The notes beneath the pieces were generated by a model. It searched no databases, was not told the DNA's origin, and saw only the letters and a program-made list of their open reading frames with translations. Below are positions 6,349-11,389 of a stretch of 11,389 nucleotides of DNA, piece by piece. Both the position numbers and the translations under genes were made by a program. The DNA is taken from contig PMST01000333.1 of assembly GCA_003168295.1 (NCBI GenBank), positions 1 through 11,389 on the forward strand, given 5' to 3'. Each line of letters opens with the position of its first letter. The stretch's first letter is position 1. This stretch comes from Actinomycetota bacterium. GTDB taxonomy: Bacteria; Actinomycetota; Actinomycetes; Streptosporangiales; Streptosporangiaceae.

Positions 6349-7807
6349 CGTAGGCGATGGGCATGACGGGCGGGGCCTGCGGGAGGAGCTCAGACTGGTA
6401 GTGGGCGCGGATGCCGTTGATGTAGCGGCGGCAGCGGTCGGTGAGACCCTCGTCGGTCTGCATCCGGCCCTTGGTGACCAGGATGCCCAGGTCGGCGCCG
6501 TGGAACTTGAAGTCGCCCGGGCCGTAGACCCGCATGAAGAAGGCCTCGTCCTCGGTGGTGATTTCGTGCCAGTCGTTGCTGGCCTGCTCGAAGGTGAGCT
6601 CGCCGCTATCGGCCAGCCGCCAGGAGCCGGTCCGCGGGGCGGCCAGGATCCGCTCCACCTCCTCACCCGGCTCCTTCATGATCAGCTGCGACCAGACGTC
6701 CACGGCCGCCAGCGCGAGCCAGCGCTCGTTGATCTCCTCGACGTCGATCGTGTAGTCCACGTCCATGAACTCGAGCAGGTGAAACAGGAACAGCGGCACG
6801 TCGGCGTACGCGCCGGCGGTCACGTTCGTCATCGAGGAGACGCCGGAGATCCGGGGGTTGAGCTCGCCCAGGTATACCGCGCCGGTGTCGAGGTCGACGA
6901 GCACGTCGACCTCGAGGAAGCCCTTGTAGCCCTCGCGGGCGAGCCGGTCGCCGAGCTTGCGGACGTGGCCGATCGCGATGGCGCGGTCGTGTTCGGACAG
7001 GGCCTCGGGGAACACGTCGTTGCCGCACCAGCCGCCCTGATACGGGGTGAGCTCGGGGTAGCCGGTCAGGTCGGTCATGAACGGACCCACGATCGTCCCG
7101 TGCCTGGTGATGCAGGCCTCGACCGCCGCGGCCTGGTTGTTGATGCGCTTCATCACCTTGAGCTGCTCGCCGTCCACGTGGTCGGCGCAGTCATCCCAGT
7201 CGCGAGAGGACTTGATGAAGAAGGTGGTCTTGCCCGAGTCGCCGTAGGGGGTCTGCACGACCAGGTCGGTGCCGAGGCCGGCCGAGGTGGCGAGCGCGGT
7301 GAGCTCTTCGTAGCTGGTGGCCTTGGCCAGGACGTTCGGGACCGAGGGCGCGCCCGCCTCGTTGCCGAGCTGGGTGGTCACGATCTTGGAGTCCAGCCGG
7401 CGCCGGAGCGAATCCGGCGGCAGGATCAGCGTGTAGCCGAGCTCGCGGCAGATCTCCTCGGTCTCTTCGTCGAAGAAGACCATCGCGACCATCGGGACGC
7501 CGCCGCGCCGGCGCAGGTGCTCGCGGACCTCGGGGTCGCGCAGCAGGTAGTTGTTGATCTGCTCGCTGGAGGAGAATTCGACGTACGGGCGGTTCTCCGG
7601 GCTGAAGACCCGGGGGTGCCCGCCGTCCCAGGAGTCGTAGTAGGCGATGTACTGGAAATTGCGGACCCAGCGATCGATGCCGAGCAGGTTGAAGGCGGTC
7701 GGGCCGACGAAGTAGATCGGCTGGGAGTTGGTCCGGAAGAACGTGCGGATCTCGGCGATGCCGTTGAGGTGGCGCCGACCTGGTGATCCAAAGGGGCCCG
7801 GTGACAT
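6341..7807 (-). CDS. ATP-grasp ligase (biotin-carboxylase-like), substrate unknown
   Basis: The product is 488 residues, starting at ATG 7807. There is no ribosome binding site, but a promoter-like TCGACG-N17-TAACCT stands 6 nt before the ATG, suggesting leaderless translation. Residues about 30-130 form a pre-ATP-grasp region. LDSKIVTTQLGNEAGAPSVPNVL (about 138-160) opens the ATP-grasp fold, LVVQTPYGDSGKTTFFIKS (182-200) contains the glycine-rich loop and lysine that cover ATP, and FLEVDVLVD (297-305) with GELNPRISG (314-322) supplies the acidic and Asn Mg2+ ligands. ATP-grasp enzymes join a carboxylate to an amine or thiol through an acyl phosphate. Close relatives are usually labelled biotin carboxylase, but no biotin-carrier or carboxyltransferase gene is nearby, so an amide ligase role fits at least as well. 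The gene lies downstream of a NylB-like hydrolase on the same strand and converges on the monooxygenase. Confidence 0.8.
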   Translation of the reverse strand: MSPGPFGSPGRRHLNGIAEIRTFFRTNSQPIYFVGPTAFNLLGIDRWVRNFQYIAYYDSWDGGHPRVFSPENRPYVEFSSSEQINNYLLRDPEVREHLRRRGGVPMVAMVFFDEETEEICRELGYTLILPPDSLRRRLDSKIVTTQLGNEAGAPSVPNVLAKATSYEELTALATSAGLGTDLVVQTPYGDSGKTTFFIKSSRDWDDCADHVDGEQLKVMKRINNQAAAVEACITRHGTIVGPFMTDLTGYPELTPYQGGWCGNDVFPEALSEHDRAIAIGHVRKLGDRLAREGYKGFLEVDVLVDLDTGAVYLGELNPRISGVSSMTNVTAGAYADVPLFLFHLLEFMDVDYTIDVEEINERWLALAAVDVWSQLIMKEPGEEVERILAAPRTGSWRLADSGELTFEQASNDWHEITTEDEAFFMRVYGPGDFKFHGADLGILVTKGRMQTDEGLTDRCRRYINGIRAHYQSELLPQAPPVMPIAYVK

Positions 7808-7813
7808 AGCGAC

Positions 7814-7842
7814 AGGTTAAGCTCTCGCCGCGCCGCCGTCGA
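7814..7842 (-). promoter_or_regulatory. Leaderless promoter of the ATP-grasp gene
   Basis: On the minus strand TCGACG (7842-7837, 4/6 match to TTGACA), a 17-nt spacer and TAACCT (7819-7814, TANNNT type) are followed by 6 nt and the ATG at 7807. Transcription would start at or next to the A of ATG. The SIS1 promoter has the same geometry. Confidence 0.5.
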
Positions 7843-7889
7843 GAACGATCTTGCCGGGTTCGTCCGGCCCGGCTCAGGCCCTGCCCAGC

Positions 7890-9209
7890 TCAGATCACGC
7901 CGGCGGGCGGCGGGGCGGGCGCGGCCGTGCCGCCGTGACGGCTCAGGCCAGATACCAGCCCGGGGACCCCCCGGCCAGGAACCGGGTCGCGCCCGGCGAG
8001 CCTGCCGCCGACGGCGTCGAACGCGCGCAGCGTGTCCTCGAGGTAGACCGGGTTCTGGGCCTGCGGCCAGCTGGAGAACTTCACGCACACCGTCCGGGTC
8101 CGGCGGCTGACGTGCACCATCTGCCCGTGGATACCCAGGCAGAGCAGCACGTCACCGTAGTCGCCCGGGCGGAACCAGAACTGGTTGCGGTACCAGCCGC
8201 CGGGGAACGCCGGTTCGGCGGGCGAGGCGGCGAACGCGGTCCGCAGGTCGGAGTCGGCGGCCCAGCCCTGGCGCAGCCAGGCCGGCGGGACGACGCGGCG
8301 CACGCCTCCCGCCTCGCCCGGGACTACTCCCCCGTCGAGCAGCAGCTGGCCGAACCGGGCCACGTCGCGGGCGGTGGCGCACAGCCCGCCGTCATGGACG
8401 GCCACGCCGAGGCCGTCGTGCAGCAGGATGGCGTCGTGTTCGGCGCCCATCGGCGCCCAGATCAGCTCGGATGCCAGGCGGGCCATGGGCTGCCCGGCGG
8501 CCCGCTCGCACACCCAGCCGAGCACGTCGGACTCCGCGGAGCGATACAGGAAGCGGGAGCCGTGCGGCGCCTGCGCCCGCAGCGTGGCCAGGAACCCGTA
8601 CAGCCCGCGAGGATCGTCCCCGAGTCCCCCGGGCTCGTCCGGCCGCCAGCCGATCCACTCGTCCAGCCGCCGGATGTCGGCCTGCGGGTTGGCGTACTCC
8701 TCGGTGAAGGCGACCCCGCTGCGCATATCCAGAACATGCCGCACCGTGGCGCCTGCGTAGCCGCTGGCGGCCAGTTCCGGCACGTAGCCGGTGATCTCGT
8801 CATCGGCGTCGAGCTGACCGCGGTCGATGAGCGCCGCCGCCACGCAGCCCACCACGGACTTCGACACCGACATCAGCGCGTGCGTGCGATCTGGAGCCCC
8901 CAGGGCGCCGTACCATTCGGTCACGAGCTCGCCGTCCTGCAGCACCACGTACGCGTCGGTGTAGGTGTCCGCGAGCACGTCGCCCACGGTGCCCGCTGAC
9001 CCGTCGGCGCGGGTCACGGCGGTCGCGAGCGGATCGTCGGTCAAGGATGCGGCGGGCAGGGCACGGGCCGGCCCGTGACCGCGCGACACCTGATGGGTGG
9101 GCAGGATCTCGGCGATATGCCAGAACGCCCAGCGGTTGACCGGCGGGTCCTGCCAGTTGCGTGCCGTGACCGGTACGCCCTGAACCTCCGGACCTCGCTC
9201 CAGCGACAT
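7890..9209 (-). CDS. NylB-like serine hydrolase (6-aminohexanoate-dimer hydrolase / class C beta-lactamase fold)
   Basis: I choose ATG 9209 (439 residues), with AGGA 8 nt upstream; in-frame ATGs at 9218 and 9254 are also possible. The N-terminal motif WQDPPVNRWAFWHIAEILP closely follows that of NylB of the nylon-oligomer pathway. The catalytic SxxK is SVSK (Ser114, Lys117) in LMSVSKSVVG, the second motif is YRSAESDVLGW (Tyr222), and the third-motif region is GIHGQ, followed by VKFSSWP as in NylB. NylB is 392 residues with Ser112, Lys115 and Tyr215. The family cleaves small linear amides or esters through an acyl-serine intermediate. No signal peptide is visible, so it is probably cytoplasmic, unlike a true beta-lactamase or penicillin-binding protein. 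The real substrate is unknown. An ATP-grasp ligase gene follows 82 bp downstream on the same strand, which hints at a make-and-break pair acting on related amide bonds. Confidence 0.85.
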   Translation of the reverse strand: MSLERGPEVQGVPVTARNWQDPPVNRWAFWHIAEILPTHQVSRGHGPARALPAASLTDDPLATAVTRADGSAGTVGDVLADTYTDAYVVLQDGELVTEWYGALGAPDRTHALMSVSKSVVGCVAAALIDRGQLDADDEITGYVPELAASGYAGATVRHVLDMRSGVAFTEEYANPQADIRRLDEWIGWRPDEPGGLGDDPRGLYGFLATLRAQAPHGSRFLYRSAESDVLGWVCERAAGQPMARLASELIWAPMGAEHDAILLHDGLGVAVHDGGLCATARDVARFGQLLLDGGVVPGEAGGVRRVVPPAWLRQGWAADSDLRTAFAASPAEPAFPGGWYRNQFWFRPGDYGDVLLCLGIHGQMVHVSRRTRTVCVKFSSWPQAQNPVYLEDTLRAFDAVGGRLAGRDPVPGRGVPGLVSGLSRHGGTAAPAPPPAGVI

Positions 9210-9230
9210 ACGCCGCATCCTAGTCGCGGG

Positions 9231-9300
9231 CCGATCGTGACTGTGGCCGGCCACTTATGACTGTCGCAGACCACTTATGACGGGCGCAGTCACTTGTGAC
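9231..9300. repeat. Degenerate tandem repeat, about 20-bp period, up to four units
   Basis: CCACTTATGAC occurs at 9251-9261 and again at 9271-9281, exactly 20 bp apart. CACTTGTGAC follows at 9291-9300 (19-bp register). A weaker unit at 9231-9250 matches the second unit at about 13 of 20 positions, including TGACTGT. The last unit also forms a GTCAC-TT-GTGAC dyad (9289-9300). The array lies between the divergent NylB-like and SIS1 genes. It could be a multi-site operator or the left-over end of an insertion sequence whose ends carry multiple repeats. No transposase is present. Confidence 0.65.
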
Positions 9301-9341
9301 CGGTCCGGCGGAGTATTTACCAGAAGTGTCGTGCTCCTTAC

Positions 9342-9370
9342 TGGACGCTCCCACGCCAGTGGCCTACGGT
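9342..9370 (+). promoter_or_regulatory. Leaderless promoter of the SIS/hyp operon
   Basis: TGGACG (9342-9347, 4/6 match to TTGACA), a 17-nt spacer and TACGGT (9365-9370, TANNNT) are followed by 6 nt and the ATG at 9377. This predicts transcription from the start codon of SIS1. It lies about 40 bp downstream of the tandem repeats, a suitable position for regulation by a bound protein. Confidence 0.5.
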
Positions 9371-9376
9371 GCTGTC

Positions 9377-10024
9377 ATGACGGCACGTGGAGGGCCAGGC
9401 GGCACTCCCCCAAACGACGCTCCCCCAGCTGAGGTCAGCCGGCTGTTCGAACGACGGAACGGTCCTACCGCCGAGCTGGCCGGGCAGGCGGACGCGGTCG
9501 CCGCCGCCTGCCACGCCATGGCGGTGCGTTTTCACCGCGGCGGCAAGCTCGTCGTGTTCGGCGCGGGCGGCCCGAGCGCGGACGCGCAGCACGTCGCGGT
9601 GGAGTTCGTCCACCCCGTCATCGTGGGCAAACGCGCGCTGCCTGCCATCTCGCTGACCAGCGACGTGGCCACGGTGACCGGTATCGCCGAGCGGGAGGGC
9701 GTGGCCGCGATCTTCTCCCACCAGATCCGCTTCCTCGCCGACCCGGCCGACATCGCCCTGGGCATCTCGATGGACGGCCACAGCGCGAGCGTGCTGGCCG
9801 GCCTGGAGGCGGCCGCCGAACTCGGCTTGCTGACGATCGCCCTGGCGGGCGGGGATAGGGGCCCGATCATGACCAGCAAGGCGGTCGACCACCTGCTGGT
9901 CGCGGCGTCATCCGATCCCCGGGTGGTCAAGGAACTGCACGTGACGCTTTACCACCTGCTGTGGGAGCTGGTGCACGTGTTCTTCGAGCAGCCGGGAGTC
10001 CTCGCGCCGGGGGTGCTCGCATGA
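9377..10024 (+). CDS. SIS-domain protein 1, GmhA-like with altered sugar-phosphate loops
   Basis: ATG 9377 is preferred (215 residues). It has no ribosome binding site but a TANNNT box 6 nt upstream. An alternative ATG at 9296 would lie in the repeat array. The SIS fold resembles GmhA, the sedoheptulose-7-phosphate isomerase. However the first loop reads GAGGPSADAQH (62-72) where GmhA has GNGGS-type sequence, so the phosphate-binding serine is Pro66. The second loop reads SMDGHSAS (131-138) instead of STSGNSAN. In contrast, three of the four metal-ligand positions of GmhA are kept: His72, Glu76 and His193; the fourth (Gln) is Lys185. The stop overlaps the next start as ATGA, indicating coupled translation. 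The gene heads an operon leading into hypC-hypD. A scaffold, sensor or catalytic partner of SIS protein 2 is inferred; ordinary heptose isomerase activity is unlikely for it alone. Confidence 0.82.
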   Translation: MTARGGPGGTPPNDAPPAEVSRLFERRNGPTAELAGQADAVAAACHAMAVRFHRGGKLVVFGAGGPSADAQHVAVEFVHPVIVGKRALPAISLTSDVATVTGIAEREGVAAIFSHQIRFLADPADIALGISMDGHSASVLAGLEAAAELGLLTIALAGGDRGPIMTSKAVDHLLVAASSDPRVVKELHVTLYHLLWELVHVFFEQPGVLAPGVLA

Positions 10025-10224
10025 GTGAATGCGGAGATGGCGTCTGCATTACCTGTTCCGATACCGCCGTCGAGGTCACGGTGCTGCGGCTGCTGGCCGA
10101 CGAGCTGGCCGTGGTCGACACCGGCGCGGGCGAGGAGACCGTCAGCGTCGCCCTGGTGACCGCCGGCGTCGGCGACACCATCTTGGTGCACGCCAGGGAA
10201 GCCATCGCCGTGGTAGGGAAGTGA
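10021..10224 (+). CDS. HypC/HupF-like small protein with internal CxxC
   Basis: The product is 67 residues, beginning at ATG 10021, which overlaps the SIS1 stop codon; GGGGG (10009-10013) lies 7 nt upstream. The body is a short beta-barrel-like sequence (AVEVTVLRLLADELAVVDTG, VSVALVTAGVGDTILVHAREAIA) matching the HypC/HupF family. Classical HypC begins Met-Cys-x-x-(x)-Pro and uses the N-terminal cysteine to bind HypD and the hydrogenase large subunit. Here that cysteine is replaced by an internal Cys9-Ile-Thr-Cys12 pair after an eight-residue lead with Cys4, and the proline is missing. A true hypC follows two genes later, so this is a second, specialised version. It may serve a particular large subunit or the SIS proteins it is translated with. 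Family membership is fairly clear; its precise role is not. Confidence 0.75.
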   Translation: MSECGDGVCITCSDTAVEVTVLRLLADELAVVDTGAGEETVSVALVTAGVGDTILVHAREAIAVVGK

Positions 10225-10228
10225 CCTG

Positions 10229-10927
10229 GTGAAACGACAGGAGAACCAGGCCGGCGCCGAGGCGATGGAGTCGCTCTACCCGTTCCTGTACTCAGATACC
10301 TCCGACCTGCAGGCCGTGCTCGGGCAGGTTCGCGCCTCGAGCGTGGCCAAGGTGGCGGAGATCCTGGCGCTGCGCCGCGCGGTGGCCGCGCGCGACGGGG
10401 CCCGGATAGCGGACTGCGCCCGGCAGGCCGCGGCCAGGTTCGCCGCGGGCGGGCGGCTGTTCGCGTTCGGCAACGGCGGCAGTGCCACCGACGCCGCCCA
10501 GCTCGCCACCCTGTTCCTGCACCCGGGCGGCGACGCTCGCCCGCTGCCCGCGTTCGGGCTGGGCAGCGACACCGCCGTGGTCACCGCGCTGTGCAACGAC
10601 ATCGGCGTCGAGGTCGTCTTCGCCCGGCAGCTCGCCGCGTTCGGCGGCCGGAACGACATCGCGGTCGGCCTGTCCACCAGCGGCAACTCCGCCAACTTGG
10701 TGCGCGCCTTCGACGAGGCCAGCCGCCGGGGAATGCTCACTATCGGGCTGGCCGGCTACGGCGGCGGGAAGATGGCCGAGCTGGACAGCATCGACTACCT
10801 GTTCATCGCGCCGTCGGAATCCGTGCACCGGATCCAGGAGGCCCAGACCACCGTCTACCAGGTGCTCTGGGAGCTGACCCTGGACGCGCTCGTCCCCTCA
10901 AGGGCTTCCGGCCCTTCGGGGCGTTAA
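10229..10927 (+). CDS. SIS-domain protein 2, GmhA-like lacking metal ligands
   Basis: GTG 10229 is chosen because AGGGAA (10215-10220) lies 8 nt upstream and the gene starts 4 nt after the preceding stop; ATG 10265 is an alternative. The product is 232 residues. The sugar-phosphate loops are canonical for GmhA: GNGGSATDA (81-89) and STSGNSANL (149-157), plus CNDIG (122-126) and RIQE (201-204). Three of the four metal-ligand positions differ: His to Gln91, Glu to Leu95 and His to Gln211, with Gln203 retained. It should therefore bind a phosphosugar but not zinc in the GmhA manner. It complements the losses in SIS protein 1. An N-terminal extension of about 30 residues (VKRQENQAGAEAMESLYPFL) has no known motif. 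Position between a HypC-like gene and hypC ties it to hydrogenase maturation, although a sugar-phosphate step there is not established. Confidence 0.83.
   Translation: MKRQENQAGAEAMESLYPFLYSDTSDLQAVLGQVRASSVAKVAEILALRRAVAARDGARIADCARQAAARFAAGGRLFAFGNGGSATDAAQLATLFLHPGGDARPLPAFGLGSDTAVVTALCNDIGVEVVFARQLAAFGGRNDIAVGLSTSGNSANLVRAFDEASRRGMLTIGLAGYGGGKMAELDSIDYLFIAPSESVHRIQEAQTTVYQVLWELTLDALVPSRASGPSGR
10894..10921 (+). repeat. Intercistronic hairpin at the 3' end of SIS2, before hypC
   Basis: AAGGGC (10900-10905) pairs with GCCCTT (10911-10916) around TTCCG, and CCCC (10894-10897) with GGGG (10918-10921) extends the stem past a small internal loop. It encodes the last residues of SIS2 and ends 27 nt before the hypC ATG. 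It could act as a partial terminator or as a processing and stability element setting the ratio of SIS to hypC-hypD mRNA. Confidence 0.45.
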
Positions 10928-10948
10928 ACACTCAGGAAGAGGTGTCAC

Positions 10949-11221
10949 ATGTGCCTCGGCATACCCGGTGAGGTCATCGAACTTCACCCGGAGCAACCCG
11001 ATCTGGCCAAGGTGGAGGTGAGCGGCGTCCGGCGGATGATCAACATCGGCCTGCTCGTCGACGATCCGCCGGTACCCGGCGAATGGGTGCTGATTCACGT
11101 TGGCTTCGCCTTGTCCAAGATCGATGAGAGGGAGGCGGCGGCCGCCATGGAGTTCCTCGAGGGCATCGGGCAGGCCTACGACGACGAGATCGCCGCGCTG
11201 CGGGCCTCACTGATCGAATAG
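10949..11221 (+). CDS. hypC: Hydrogenase maturation chaperone HypC
   Basis: The product is 90 residues, starting at ATG 10949 with AGGAAGAGG (10934-10942) 6 nt upstream. It begins MCLGIPGEVIEL, the signature of HypC with the essential Cys2. The middle reads VSGVRRMINIGLLVDD and the segment GEWVLIHVGFALSKIDEREA is typical of the family. HypC forms a complex with HypD that carries the Fe(CN)2CO unit of [NiFe]-hydrogenase and then docks on the precursor of the large subunit. The C-terminal tail (about 75-90) is helical and acidic, as in many HypC proteins. hypD follows 13 nt downstream, the common order. Presence of this pair predicts hydrogenase structural genes and hypE, hypF, hypA and hypB nearby, probably to the right of the window. 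Confidence 0.95.
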   Translation: MCLGIPGEVIELHPEQPDLAKVEVSGVRRMINIGLLVDDPPVPGEWVLIHVGFALSKIDEREAAAAMEFLEGIGQAYDDEIAALRASLIE

Positions 11222-11234
11222 GAGCGTACGGACA

Positions 11235-11389
11235 ATGCGGTTCGTAGATGAATTCCGTGATGCCGACAAGGCCCGCGCCCTGGCCGCGAAAATAGCGGCG
11301 CTGTGCGAGCCGGGCCGCCAGTACAAGCTGATGGAAGTGTGCGGCGGGCACACCCACACGATTTACAAGCACGGTCTCGAGGATTACCT
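11235..11389 (+). CDS. hypD: Hydrogenase maturation protein HypD (5' part only)
   Basis: Only the first 51 codons are in the window. ATG 11235 follows AGGAGC (11220-11225), which overlaps the hypC stop codon, with a 9-nt spacer. The start reads MRFVDEFRDADKARALAAKI, and the family motif MEVCGGHTHTIYKHGL is present, including the cysteine and the two histidines of CGGHTH, which are conserved in HypD. HypD is an iron-sulfur protein of about 370 residues on which the Fe(CN)2CO group is assembled together with HypC and the HypE/HypF cyanide donors. The C-terminal cluster-binding cysteines lie outside the window and cannot be checked. Confidence 0.95.
   Translation, partial: MRFVDEFRDADKARALAAKIAALCEPGRQYKLMEVCGGHTHTIYKHGLEDY

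Noticed and set aside
6401..7786. 461-codon plus-strand frame opposite the ATP-grasp gene
   Set aside because: The minus-strand frame has ATP-grasp motifs. This one is a repetitive V/G/D/H/L-rich shadow without any family pattern.
7851..8999. 382-codon plus-strand frame opposite the NylB-like gene
   Set aside because: It overlaps a convincing NylB-like gene and shows no recognisable domain.
7890..9209. True beta-lactamase or penicillin-binding protein
   Set aside because: No signal peptide is present. The second motif is Y-R-S instead of Y-x-N, and the N- and C-terminal signatures match NylB far better.
9251..9300. CRISPR array
   Set aside because: The near-identical cores are about 11 bp, the period is 20 bp and there are no spacer-length unique segments or cas genes, so this is a tandem repeat rather than a CRISPR.
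9296..9376. Upstream ATG 9296 as the SIS1 start
   Set aside because: It lies in the repeat array, has no ribosome binding site, and would add residues that do not resemble SIS proteins. ATG 9377 has a well-placed -10 box.

Overview
The window is high-GC DNA of actinobacterial type. Support for this comes from the strong third-position G/C bias, GTG starts, promoter -10 boxes of TANNNT form placed directly before start codons, and the gene families present: an XRE regulator beside a STAS protein, a divergent extra EF-Tu, an MgtE-N/CBS protein with a DUF1003 partner, and a hyp cluster. I cannot name the genus from sequence alone. Both ends cut through genes: an XRE regulator on the left and hypD on the right.

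Left part (1-2256). An XRE-type HTH regulator (minus) is divergent from a single-domain STAS protein of the anti-anti-sigma type (plus). Their 158-bp intergenic region holds face-to-face promoters and two copies of a GTCAT-N8-ATGAC element. The STAS gene converges on a stand-alone, divergent elongation factor Tu gene, and a near-perfect bidirectional terminator lies between them.

Middle (2257-5059). A 380-bp gene-free region with a long hairpin and a short palindrome precedes a two-gene operon. The first gene encodes a soluble PRC-barrel/MgtE-N/CBS protein and the second a DUF1003 membrane protein, which suggests an Mg2+- or nucleotide-responsive module. A TetR regulator follows on the minus strand.

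Accessory metabolism (4439-9209). The TetR gene is divergent from a group A FAD monooxygenase gene, with a TGCA-rich dyad between them. The monooxygenase gene converges on, and overlaps by 8 bp, an ATP-grasp ligase gene. Upstream of the ATP-grasp gene on the same strand lies a serine hydrolase closely resembling NylB (6-aminohexanoate-dimer hydrolase). The ligase and the hydrolase could form or cleave related amide or ester bonds.

Right part (9210-11389). After roughly 20-bp tandem repeats and a probable leaderless promoter, a compact plus-strand operon begins: SIS protein 1, small HypC-like protein, SIS protein 2, hypC, hypD. hypC and hypD belong to [NiFe]-hydrogenase Fe(CN)2CO cofactor assembly. 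The two SIS proteins resemble GmhA (sedoheptulose-7-phosphate isomerase), but each has lost a different part of the GmhA active site. This complementary pair next to hydrogenase maturation genes is the most intriguing feature of the window.
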